Below, piece after piece: positions 24,091-36,052 of a stretch of 64,000 nucleotides of DNA. The stretch is from Musa acuminata AAA Group. Its lineage: Eukaryota > Streptophyta > Magnoliopsida > Zingiberales > Musaceae. Numbering within the stretch: position 1 is the first letter of the stretch; the number at the start of each line of letters is the position of its first letter. The stretch covers positions 21,206,001 to 21,270,000 of the forward strand of contig NC_088355.1 in NCBI RefSeq assembly GCF_036884655.1. The letters are read 5' to 3'. Under the pieces are notes generated by a model, which worked only from the letters and a program-made list of their open reading frames with translations, did not search any database and was not told the origin of the DNA. The translations under genes were made by a program, and so were the position numbers.

Positions 24091-26851
24091 TGCTTTCATG
24101 ATGTATTTTCTTTTTTAGTTTAGAATTAATTTTCTTAAAAATTACATTTTTTTAAAAAAAATTATGATCATGCTAAGTAATTTCGAAAATGATAATATTG
24201 CATATTTTATGATAAACAAATAAAATGATATTGATTGAAAATATGAAATCATGGTTAAGAAGTAATAATGTATATTACGTTGATTTCCATTGTTATTTCT
24301 CGATTTTGATTAAAAAAATCATGTTTGATTTGAAGAAATGCATAATGATATTTTGATTAACAATTTTATGCATGAGATTTTAAGCTATACATGATGATAA
24401 GCATGTGTTATTTTCATGAGTGTATTTGAAAAACTATGGCAAAAATGTGCTCGAATACATGAACTTGTTAAGATTATTTTTCGGACCTTCTTAATTCAAT
24501 GTTCAAATCACTTAATTGCCATGATGATTTTACACTATTACATGCCTTAATAACATGTTGGAAATTATGTGTTTTGGATACAAAATTTTTTATGATCATG
24601 AGCATGTTTTATCTTCATGATTGAACTTGAAAATCTATAGCAAAATCTTGTCCGAATGCATGAAAGTGTTAATTTCATTTTCAGATTCACTTAACAATTG
24701 GTATCCTAACAATCGGATTTTCTCATACACTTATTATAAAATATTTTTCTGAAATGGATTTGATGAAATGATTTCTACTTATAAATTCCATCTTGAAATA
24801 TTGATGATAGTGTTTTTACTTGCAAAGATTTGTTTCACATACATATCTTGATCCTAACAATACAATGAGATTTCTTATGCAAAAATAAAGTGTGTTTGTG
24901 ATTCTTTGCTAAAGAAAATAATTATTAAAATCATGATCTTGATAATTATAACATGAAGTTTTTTATAAATCAAGATCGTTCATTATGCTCCCTACATTTA
25001 TCAAAAAAGAATTCTTTAAATGAAGGGTAACTTGTCTTTTGATTTCTCAGAATCCAATGAAGTGTCATATTGATATCTTGATACTTGGAATATTTTAAAA
25101 TGTGATCTTGATAAGAATGTTTCAAGTTGCTCTTTGTGCTATATCTTTTCAAATGAATCATGAGCCTTGATATCATATATTTCATAATATAGAAATAACA
25201 AGATTTCTTTACCTTGTATGTCTTGTGTGATGATTGTACATCGATTTGCTTTATTATGAATTATATGAATCTTGATCGTGAACTTGTTAAGAAGAATTTT
25301 AATGAACCATGAATCATATCTTTGGTATTCACGAATTGATCCTAACAATTGATCCTCATTGATATCTTTCATTGATATGATAAATTATCATCTCATGATA
25401 TATCGCATAATTATATCATGCTTTGTGATTGTATCATGTGATCTTTGCTGAATTTTCACATTGATATTCTTCATGACATGATTTCTTTGCATTGTTGTCT
25501 TGTATGCTTTATGTGATGATAAGAATACATGAAATATTCATTAATTTGTTTTGATGTATACAAATAAGAAGTTTCGATCATGTATGGTAGGATGTAATTT
25601 GACAAATTTGGTACCATCATGTTGCAAAATAAATGATGATTAGGAATCATGCATTAATGATGATTGTATATTTTATGATTTGGCATGATGCGTGCAATGA
25701 TGAAATATTCATGAATTTGAAATGATGCATGCAATACTTATGACAATGATGTACATGATGTATTGCATATGATATGTATCATGAATGCTTTAAATGACAA
25801 ATGTTTGGTATCATGATCAACATATTGATAAATGCTTAAAAATTTTAATGTTTGAGTATCATGTATGATATACCCATTAATGATGATTGATTTATTTTTC
25901 GGTATCATGCATGAAAAATAAGGTTTTTGAAATTGTGTATGTTTTAATTTGAATATACAATGATGCACAAATAAAATTGATACTTACCTTTGTCATAATC
26001 TGAAATTAAAAAAAAAAAAAAGGGTCTTTCCTTCTTTTTGACAATGACAAAGGGGGAGCAAGAATTTCTAGCATGGACATCATGAAAAGAGGTAAACTAG
26101 CTAGCTTACACAATTCAAGATGAAAGCAAAAATTACACTCCTCTAAAGAGAAGATGCAAATGTAATACTTGCCGAATTGTTTGCTTGCCTCATGTAAAAC
26201 ATTATCTCTTACTAGTTTGACATTTTGCTAACTTGCACCTTACAAAGAAAGCAAAAATGACACTTCTCAAAAGAGAATAAAGAGCTAGTTATCTTGAACA
26301 TCACAAGCTTGCCAAACAAAAATTGCAAAAGTGCTATCTTGCCTATCTCGAGAAGCAAAACTTGCAACTTGCACATTGCAATAGGAAGCAAGAATCATAA
26401 GCTTACACAAGAAAGCTATCTTGCATTTGCTTTCGAAATTTTTGCTATCTTGTATGTTGTAAAACTTGCATATCTAAAACTTGATAGCTTGAATGTTCTA
26501 AGCATGATGTAACATTTGCTGAATTTTCTGGCTTCAAAACTGCATGATGATAAAACTTGATATTATGTTTTTCATGCAATAAGTTAAACTAATATTCCAA
26601 ACACAAGAATAGTTGGACTTCTCCTTTTTGTTGATGACAAAGGGGGAGAAGTATGATGTTATGCATAAGTTTATGCATAAGTTCATGATGACGTGTTGCA
26701 AGTATTCATGATGAATATTGCAATGACTTGAATTCAGTTTGAATTCAAGGTTCTATCAATATGGCATATTGATAGGGGGAGTTTGTTTAAACTCTGGGAG
26801 TTAAGTTTAACTTTGTCATCAAGTGGTTGTCATCATCAAAAAGGGGGAGAT
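24091..26851 (+). other. Non-coding internal region of element A with PPT-like repeats
   Basis: AT-rich and without ORFs above 82 codons. It aligns with 54318-57042 (minus) of element B. 26080-26520 has loose repeats of the type AAGCTAGCAAAA and CTTGCxTCTTGAGA. Several GGGGGAG motifs preceded by GATGACAAA (26040-26060, 26630-26655) precede the terminal polypurine tract at 26838-26850. Confidence 0.75.
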
Positions 26852-28783
26852 TGTTGAATCTCGTATTTTGATGATGAAACTACTTGATATATGTTTATGA
26901 TTTAATATGCGTTTTGAGTGACGCAGGATGCTTCGATCAAGATGAGACAATTAAAGCAGGAAAATCATGTTGTGCCGGAGGAACATGTCAGAAGATTGGA
27001 CGTCGGGCTAGTGGATCGGTCAACGTATCGATAGAAGGCTTCGGGCCGTGGACTCGGGCATCAGGCCAAGAAGAGCAGGTATTGTGCCAAGGATATCGGA
27101 GTTGCAGAGTCAACTGGCCGATTGGGCAATAGGCTGCAGGAGAGGACGATGCGCCAAAGAATCAGACGAAGTGTCGAGGGACCAATGACATGCCGGACAA
27201 CTTGGTTAATTGCTTAGGATTAATTGTCTCGATCGAAGTTTTGTTTTAAGTGTGCAGGAGTAACTATGATGAAAATAAGATATGCAATATGAGTTGCGTC
27301 GGAGTCAAGACAATGATCATGTTGGGAGTTTGAGAGTTCGACGGAAGTTCGGACAATCGTCGGAGGTTTTGCGGGAACAAATCCGAGAAGTCCATGAGCT
27401 TGCCAAAGAAGCTCATCGAAACTCGCCAAGTGGATTGTCGCAAGTCCAGGAGTTTTCCGGAAGTCCGCAGGAGCATCACCGAGGGTTCATCGGATGATCG
27501 ACGGAAGTTCGTTGGAAGCTCGCCGGAAGAAGCGATTGACGCACCGGAGCAAGTTGCAGTAAATATCTTAGGAAAAATCATAGTTAGCACAATGATTAAG
27601 TTGGAAATGGGAGGTGATCCCATTAACTTAATCTTGGGGCAATTGGGCCCCTGAAAAACCCAAATTGGGCCAAATGGATCAACCCATTAGGACCCTGATT
27701 TCTGCCAGGTGGTTGAACCGCCCAACCCAGGAGGTGGCACCGCCTGGGCTCGATCTCCGAGCTCTGGCTGAGCGGTGCAACCGCCTCAGTCAGGAGGTGG
27801 CACCGCCTAAGCTCTGTCTTCGAGCTCTGGCAGGAGGTGCAACCGTTCCTGACAGGAGGTGGCACCGCCTAGAGGCTCAGTCTTCGAGCTCTGCCAGGCG
27901 GTGCAACCGCTCCAGTCAAGAGGTGCAACCACCAGATCCCGAAATTCCGAGAATTGACAGTTTTGAGCCCCAAATTCAAACTGGGTTAGGGCCTATAAAT
28001 ACCCCACCCATTCAGCACTGAAAGTGCATTGAACATACACCGAAATCCTGATCTTGTTCTGTGATTTTTAGAGCTCAAAATTGTTGTAAAGGCCAAAAGT
28101 TCTTCTCCCTCTTTTCTTCCAAGTTCCGAGCTTTAAAGAGAGGAGAGAAAATTCTGTAAGGGTTGTCTCCTAAGCCCGTTAAAAGGAGTGAAACTGTAAA
28201 AGGGTGGTTGGCCTTCGCCTATTGAAGGAAGGCCTCTAGTTGACGTAAGTGACCTCGTTGGTGGAGGAAGCCGAAAGTGGAGTAGGTCAAGATTGACCGA
28301 ACCACTCTAAATCTCGGTTTGCATTTACTTTGAGCATATTATCTTTACTACAAACCTCCTCTAAAGCTTACTGCTTTCTGCACATATACGATCGGGTTTC
28401 AAGCTTTGCACTTTCCGAATCGGCGTTTATACGTAAAATAGTTTCATCGTACGATCATCATATTTCTGTTTACGTTTACATTTTGATTTCTATTATAACT
28501 GCAAACTGCCTTTATATCCTTGCTTAAACTGCATCTCGCTTAATCAAGTGATTTACGAATCAGCATTTAGACGTAAATCAGTTTGTGCCTACTATCTGAT
28601 TAGAATCATAACCGCAAACTGCATTTATATCTTTGCTGCATCTTGCTTAAACAAAAGTTAAAGTGATTTACGAATCAACTTTCTTACTAAAATCACTTTT
28701 AATGAATGAACACATCTTTTAATCGTAGAAGGTTTTCCGCTGCACTAATTCACCCCCCCCTCTTAGTGCTCTTGATCCTAACA
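26852..28783 (+). repeat. 3' LTR of element A
   Basis: TGTTGAATC...CCTAACA, TATA box at 27994-28001, GGTGGCACCGCC array at about 27705-27945. It is 90 bp shorter than the 5' LTR. Confidence 0.93.
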
Positions 28784-28801
28784 AAAATCAGATTCTTCAT
28801 G

Positions 28802-30196
28802 ATGTAAGATCAACTCCAAGACCTTGAATTATCTGAAGCATGATTTCTTTATAAACCCTTTCATATAAATTTTGAAGAATTAACACCCTTTTCTCACATT
28901 CTCTAGAAACCTTAGAGAGTACTCACTCTAGACACCTCAGAGAGAAACCAAGGAGTACCAAATGTATTTCTTATATCTTGTTCTCCTTCACCAAAACCCA
29001 AAGATGCATGAGATATTTATAGATGAACCAAACCCTAATTCGATTTCGTCGACAGCAGGGGCTTTGGCCAGTGGTTGGGGGTACGTCGAGTGGACCCTGG
29101 GCATCGTGTGCATATGACGTTGGCTCCTCGGGATCCTAACAATCCCTCCTCTGCAAGCACCCCTCCTGCGACCTTGTTGTCGATCTCAACAATGTCTCCC
29201 TCCACATAGATGGTTGTCTCACATCAGTCGATGATGTCACTTGAGCTTATCATGACCTCGTCGTTGGTGGGGCGCTTGTCAATCAGATTCTCAGGGAGCT
29301 CAATGTCAGGGTGATCGTACTTGGCCCGAGACATGGCAAGGTCATAGCCAAAGGCTAAGGAGTTATGCCTCAGCCTTGCTAGACCCTTCTTGAAGTCTCT
29401 CAAGGCTTTGTACTTCTTCACCCCTTGGGCTTCCACCTTGGCCTCCCAATTGCTAACTTCCTTGGCTGCCAAATCATTGCTCGTTCATGCACCAAACGTT
29501 GCTGATTTCTATTTTAAGGATTGAGTTCTCCCGCTTAAGTCGCTCCACCCCCACCTCAGCATCCAAGGCTCGATGGCACTCTCGAGTCACCTCCGCCTTT
29601 ATCTCCCTTTTAGCTTCTGCCTCCGGCTCTCGTGAGGCTGAAGACTTGACCTCGAACTCACGCTCGACTTTGCTGAGCCAAGTCCAAAACTAGGTCAACT
29701 CTTCCTCAGCTTGGGACTTTACAGCAACTATGTCATCCCACTCCCTTTTGAGGGACGTTGCCCTTTAAGGAGGCTCCCTATCACCACTGTCGAGTCTCGA
29801 GCTTGGTTGAGGATAAAGGTCATGAGTTGCTAATGCTGCAACTGTCAACCTTGAGTTTGCGCAAACTTTGAAGGGGAGTTAAACAGGAAGAATATGACTA
29901 CTCACCATGGCCAAATCCTTATGGCCATCAAACAAGAGGTCCTCAATAGGCCTCAGATACATACCCTTAGCCAGGCTAAGTGCAAGAGGCATTGGTTCCA
30001 AGAGGTGGTCTGTCTTGGAACCTCCCATGGTCGATTAGTGTGGGTCATGCACTAGTTAAGAGCACAAACTCTCCCATTATCATCTAGAGACCAACCCATC
30101 ACCGATACACAGTGATAGAAATTCTACCGAATTGACAAGTACTCTAGTATCATAGAGGTCGACCGACCATCATGGGTGGTCATTCACTCCTCTACT
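28802..30196 (+). repeat. 1.4-kb dispersed repeat unit, copy 2
   Basis: Direct copy of 8002-9396. Its left end touches the target duplication of element A, so A inserted next to it; the right end adjoins the segmental duplication at about 30231. Confidence 0.9.
28971..29681 (-). pseudogene. Second copy of gypsy-type transposon C-terminal coiled coil
   Basis: Same content and same frameshift as 8171-8880: the coiled-coil helix, then LAAKEVSNWEAKVEAQG, FKKGLARLRHNSLAFGYD and the acidic tail (29224-29472). No intact start. Confidence 0.45.
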
Positions 30197-31319
30197 GAGT
30201 CGTCGAGGGATAATTGAGGAGTAGGCAAAATTAGTGATTGAGTATATGATTGTGAACTACACGACTAAAATTGAAATCATGAAAATAGCTTCTCTATTTA
30301 TGGGGTACAAATTTGTATATCAATTTAATAGCATATTAATTTTTAATTTTTATTCTTATTTTGTTTTTCTTATTGCCATGGTATCGTTGACCGAACAGTT
30401 AACATGGCCTGGTTCAATCTTGAAGATGCGGATCTGTCCTGGGGTCCCTGCCAGGGCGGATGAGATGGCCCGAGCGAGTAGTTAAGATGACAAATGGACT
30501 CTCAAGGCATTGTTGGCTTAAGGCGATTGACTCGTGGTCATCTCAAGGTGTGATTCGTCTCTTGAGGGAAGTTCGGGATCATCTCGAGAGGCATCTTGGC
30601 CTTGTTCGAAAGTGCTCAGCATCGCTTCGAGGTGCTCCTTCGACACGCTTATGCCCTGCACAAGCAGTTGGTGTCGGGGGATGTCTTAATCCAACTCCTT
30701 TGACACTCAACTCAGTATAGTAAGTGGAGGGGATTTAGTAGAGCTGAGATTGCCTACCCCCATTTGATCTAGAGGCTTGGGTCTTATACCTGACCAATCG
30801 GTGGCGTGAAGCCAACGATGGGTTAGGGCATATCTTACCCTACAAGGGGATCATTGATGGTGGTAACTGACAAGCATGTCCTCTAAAGGACGACGTCAAG
30901 GTAGGGTGTTTGTGATGATATGCTTTGTCATGGCTTTTGGCATGTTTGAGATAGGTAAGAGATGGCCCCTTGCGTTGTTCATCTGGAAGGTAGGGTTGGG
31001 GAAATTGCATCATGTCATCTAGCTTCAATGCGTGCATGCAGGCCTTTCCTTAGCTGCGGTTGAGGTGGCTTCTTTAGTTTAGGTGATAGGGTGAGTTGGC
31101 AACGCTGTTATTTTCCTTATCATTCGTCCCCTCTACAAGACGTGCTTCGAGGCCTGAGTAAGGGTTTCAAGGCACATCATTTGGATTCATGGCTTTGCTT
31201 CATTTGGGTGTGTCGAGTTATGGGTGCTACTATGTAGCAGCTTCACGCTTCTCATGATGGTTTTTCATGGGCGTTGGTATCGAGTTTATCCATCATAGCA
31301 GGTTTTTGTTGTAACAAGT

Positions 31320-31640
31320 ATAAAGCTCGTCTTGGTGGATCTTGCCTCGACTACCATAAGGGTCCGTCATGGTATATTTGTTTTGATCATCGTAGTGAGA
31401 GTACGGGTCCGTCGTGGTGAATCTTGCCTTGACCACCATAACAAGAGTAGGGGTCCACTGTCACAGATCTTGCCTCGACCTTTATAGTTGGAGTAGGAGT
31501 CCATCATGACGGATTTTGCCTCGACCGTCATAGTTGGAGTAGGGGTCTACCATGACGGATTTTGTGTCGACCATCATAGTGGTAGTAGGGGTCTGTCGTA
31601 GCAGGAGTAGGGGTCTACCGTTGGGGATTTGATTTAGTAG
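31320..31640 (+). repeat. Minisatellite of GGGTCC/CCATCATAG units
   Basis: Imperfect units of about 50-70 bp built on AGTAGGGGTCC...GGATCTTGCCTCGACC...ATAG. The homologous array in copy 2 is at about 47745-48070. No coding meaning seen. Confidence 0.7.
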
Positions 31641-31787
31641 GTCCTTTCTTTTTCCTTTGTTTTTTCTTCGGTCTCTCCCTTTTGCTTCGGGAGTTTATTT
31701 CCTCTCCAATTTTTGACCTCCCCCTTTCATTTTGGGAGGTCTTTTTCTCCATTTTTTTTTACCTCCCCCTTCCACTCCAGGAGGTTG

Positions 31788-32212
31788 TGTTAGAGCTAGC
31801 CTCAGGAAATTTACCACAAGGTAATTTTGGCAACACAACAAAGACAATAAAGGTAAAAGATAAAAGCGACAAGAACACCATATTTACGTGGTTCGGTCAA
31901 TTGACTTTGACCTACATCCACGGATGAAAGAGGAGAAAATCACTACTATAAAAGAGACTATTACAAATGCTTTAGGAAGATGTTCCTAGGCCATAAAACA
32001 CCCGAAAATACTAAACAAGAAAAAACCCAAAGTATAAGCCCAAACTATTTAACTGAGTGTGAACTTAAACCCAAAGCAAACACTTAGGTTTTTCTTGTGG
32101 TGCCACTTGTGATGCATCTGACTTCAAAGCTCAGACTCTTATTTATAGTTCCAATACAAGACAATAAGTCTGATTTTCCCGATGTGGGACCATGGGACTT
32201 GCCAAACTAACA
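31788..32212 (+). mobile_element. 425-bp solo LTR
   Basis: Begins TGTTAGAGC and ends AACTAACA. It is flanked by GGTTG (31783-31787) and GGTTA (32213-32217), a target duplication with one change. The paralogous position near 48231 (GGAGGTTGCTTTTATC) has no insert and shows the empty site. Contains the ACGTGGTTCGGTC-type segment typical of Copia LTRs. No internal region. Confidence 0.85.
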
Positions 32213-32565
32213 GGTTACTTTTATCACTGCCTCCCCATCTACTTCAAGAAGCAGGAGTGGGCTCTCGTTCTGCTACTCCCAAGAGAGAGTGCTAGTGTGG
32301 GAGTACAAATCCACTATAACAGGTCTTTGCTTGATCGATGTAGCAAGAGTATTGATCCAACGTAGCGGCTTCTACTATAGTGGGTCTTGGCTCGACCGTC
32401 ACAGCGGGAGTATTAATCCACAATGGTGGCTTCCACCATAACGGGTTTGGCTCAACTGTCATAGCAGGAGTATTGATTTATCGTGGCTACTTCTACTATA
32501 GCGGGTCTTGGCTCAACCATCATAGTGGGAGTATTGATCCGTAATGGCGACTTCCATCATAACGG

Positions 32566-33718
32566 TGTTAGGATCGGAGCGGCACTAAGAGGGGGGGTGA
32601 ATTAGTGCAGCGGATTAAAACATTGGTTTCGACAAATCTTTCGTACGATAAAAATCGGAATCGGAAGTGCTTAACTTGAAAGCGTATTCGTAAAGTTGTG
32701 CAGCAAATGTAATGAGGAAATAAAGCAAGCAAGAAGGTTTGCAGTAATGTAAATAGCAGTAATGAAATGCAAACCAGAGATTACGCCGTTTTTAAAGTGG
32801 TTCGGTCAAGTGACCCACATCCACTTGCGAGGCCCCTCTTCGATGAGGCTCCCACCTTCCACTAGCAAATCTCTTAAAAGGGAAGGGTGAATACCCCTCT
32901 TACAACTTTTTACAAGCGGTTCACTCTCTTACAGATTTTCAACAAGAAAGAAGGAGGTGAACACTAGCAAATTGAAAACAAGACTAGCTAAGACTTTTCT
33001 AAGGCCTTTCTCTCAAATAATTGCTGCTCAAAAAGTTGTGATCTCAGCTGAGATTTGAGGGGTATTTATAGGCCTCAAGAGGATTCAAATTTGGGCTCCA
33101 AAATTTGAATTCTCTTTGGGTTCCCGATGCTGGCGGTGCCACCGCCTGTCACTATCAGACATTGACAATGCTGGGAGGTGCTACCGCCCAGCCGAGGCGG
33201 TGCCACCGCCAGACCCTTCGGTTCACTTGTTGGGCTTCAAATTTAGCCCAAACCAAGTCTAATTTTGGGCCCAATTGGTCCCTAACCAGGATATAGGATT
33301 ATCTCTTAATCCTAATCCTAATTACAAGTGAACTACATAACAAAACACATCCTAAGCAAGTTTTCAACCGCGAACGTCGAGTCTTGTTCCAACGAGCTTT
33401 CCGACGGACTCCCAGCAAGCTCCCAAACTTGTGATGACTTTAATGACTAGCCGAGCCTTCTCGGTGATCTCCGTGAACCTCCGACGATCTCTTCGGTAAA
33501 CTTCCGAAAATTCTGACAGGTTCTCGATTTCTTCTCGGTTGGTTTCGGCAGCATCTCCGACGATTCTTCGGACTCTTAAACGTCCATCGAACTTGACTCC
33601 GGTATTCTTGCTTTGTGTTTTCTGGTTATCGTAGTTACTCCTGCACACTTAACTCAATAATATGGATTAGATCAATTAACCCATTAATTGATTTTATCAT
33701 CAAAATCCGAGATTCAAC
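32566..33718 (-). repeat. Element C first LTR
   Basis: In plus orientation TGTTAGGATC...GATTCAACA, 1,153 bp. A shared GGCGGTGCCACCGCC repeat lies at 33134-33212, upstream of the TATA-like TATTTATAGG at about 33062 on the minus strand. Confidence 0.88.
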
Positions 33719-34685
33719 AATCTCCCCCTTTATGATTATGACAATCAATTGATGACGGAGTTAAACATAACTCCCCCTATCTATCTGCCATATTATGAGA
33801 AGATGAAAACACTTGAATTTCATCCATTGAATTCAAGCATAAACCGATAAGTTCTAATCGTAGAACTTATCGTTATTCTTATTAAGCAATAGTAAATACA
33901 AAACTTCGATGAAAATCATTTTCAAGTCGAATGATAAGAGACAATTTTTACTACGGCAAGAGATAAAGATTTTCAACATGAATTTCATGATATAAATGTA
34001 AGGCATGCTTTCAATATGATCAATCGATCTTGCGATATTCTCAAAGATTTTGTAAGGCATATAAGACATTCATATCACACAAGCTTTTGCAATTCATATA
34101 AGTCATGCTATTAAAATGATACAAGTCATCACTTTTCTCCCCCTTTGTCATCAACAAAAAGGGAATGAGACTTGAAGCTCATAATTTGTCATACAAAGAT
34201 TTTATCATTGATCATACATCATTCATCTATTTTATCATTGATCATACAGAGATTTTATCATTCAAAATTAAGTATGCTAAAATATTTACACAGAGTTCAT
34301 CTTAAAGGAAAATTCAGCATTCATCCATATTATCAAATCTCTTCTTTCTATAAATAACAAAAAATGTAGATGTACAAAGAAGAGATTGGGATAAGAAAAA
34401 AAGTTTCAAGTAGTAACTCCAATAAGTCATGATCATAATTCGAATACAAATCCATTCAAATTCAATTCGTCAACTTGAAACTCATAATCAAGTCATCAAA
34501 ATCAATTTCGAGATTCAAAATATCATAAAATCATTAATCTTGATCAGATGGGAGCGGTGTTTGACTCAAGATAGGATAAGATAATTTAACAAGTCATTTA
34601 GAATCGAAAGAGAATGATCAGATTCACCGAGGAACGAAGAGAGAATAAAAAACTTTACGGAAAATCCATTCAAACAAGTTTATTC

Positions 34686-35999
34686 TTAGGGACAATTTAA
34701 CATACCTAATTCCCTTCTAATGAATTCAAATTGGTCTTCATTCAAGGCTTTTGTAAATATATCTGCTAATTGATGCTTTGTGTCAATGAATTCTAGAACA
34801 ACATCATTGTTAAGGACATGATCGCGTATGAAATGATGCATAACGTCGATGTGCTTAGTTCTAGAGTGCTGAATTGGATTTTTAGTAAGACATATGGCAC
34901 TAGTATTATCACATTTTATGGGAATGTTTTTAAAGTGAATTCCATAGTCTTCGAATGTATTTTTCATCCAAACAACTTATGCACAGCATGCACTTGCAGC
35001 AATGTATTCGGCTTCCGCCGTAGATAGTGCAACTGAATTTTGTTTCTTGGAAGTTCAAGAAACAAGTGCATGTCCTAAAAATTGGCATGTTCCAGACATA
35101 CTTTTTCTATCTATCCAGCATCCGCCAAAATCGATATATGCATAAGCTATTAAATCAAATTTTTCAGATTTTGGATACCACAGTCCTAGATTTGGAGTTC
35201 CTTTAAGATACCTAAATATACTTTCAACATTTTTAAGATGAGATAATTTAGGATTTGATTGATACCTAGCGCAAAGTCCTACACTAAACATAATATCCGG
35301 TCTAGTCGCGGTGAGGTAGAGTAGACTACCTATCATTCCCCTATATGTTTTTTGATCGAAATTTTTACTATTTTCATCTATATCTAACTTAGTCGCAGTA
35401 CTCATAAGGGTGTTTATTGCTTTTGAATTATCCATGTTAAATCATTTTAACAATTCTAATATATATTTAGATTGGTTAAGAAATATACCATCACTAAGTT
35501 GTTTGATTTGTAATCCCAAAAAGAAAGTTAATTCACCCATTAAACTCATTTCAAATTCATGACTCATACATTTGGCAAATGATTCACATAGTGATTCATC
35601 CGAAGAGCCAAAAATAATATCGTCAACATAAATTTGCACAATAAGAAAATTATTTTTAAAATGTTTAACAAACAATGTAGTATCAACCTTACCTTTAGTA
35701 AAATTATTTAAAATAAGAAAGGAACTAAGCCTTTCATACCAAGCTCTAGGAGCTTGTTTCAAGCCATAGAGGGCTTTAGTCAATTTGAATACATGGTTAG
35801 GAAGAAGAGAATTTTCAAATCCGGGAGGTTGTTCGACATATACTTCTTCGGAAATAAAACCATTCAAGAAAGCACTTTTGACATCCATTTGAAATAGTTT
35901 AAAATTATTACTACTAGCATAGGTAAGGAGCATCCTTATGGCTTCTAATCGAGCCACGAGAGCAAAGGTTTCTTTGTAATCGAGCAGGTCTTGGCTCAA
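34686..35999 (-). pseudogene. Sirevirus reverse transcriptase and RNase H fragment
   Basis: Reading down from 35999: DYKETFALVARLEAIRML, QMDVKSAFLNGFISEEVYVE, LTKALYGLKQAPRAWYERL and an intact catalytic YVDD (IYVDDIIFGS). After one stop (35440) come YRGMIGSLLYLTATRPDI, the RNase H segment (35055-35435) and, after further stops, CDNTSAICLTKNPIQHSRTK and HIDVMHHFIRDHV (34686-34967). The N-terminal half of pol is cut at about 35990, where duplicated flank begins. Only a few stops interrupt it, so it decayed less than the Copia pol at 1862-4560. Confidence 0.9.
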
Positions 36000-36052
36000 C
36001 CATCATAGAGAGAGTATTGATCCGTAATGGCGACTTCCATCATAACGGTGTT

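Larger units (their letters stand above)
21073..28783 (+). mobile_element. Element A: complete non-autonomous Sirevirus derivative (gag only)
   Basis: Bounded by LTRs of 2,022 and 1,932 bp that begin TGTTGAATC and end CCTAACA, with a perfect 5-bp target duplication AAAAT (21068-21072 and 28784-28788). The primer-binding site TGGTATCAGAGC is at 23097-23108 and the polypurine tract AAAAAGGGGGAGA at 26838-26850. Internal length is 3,757 bp: a broken gag (23145-24090) and then about 2.7 kb without coding capacity; there is no protease, integrase, RT or RNase H. Element B has the same organisation. LTR differences (several percent plus indels) make A clearly older than B. Confidence 0.93.

Noticed and set aside
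24091..26851. Captured host gene in the interior of element A
   Set aside because: Only short AT-rich frames are present, and the same region in element B aligns as non-coding with polypurine tracts.
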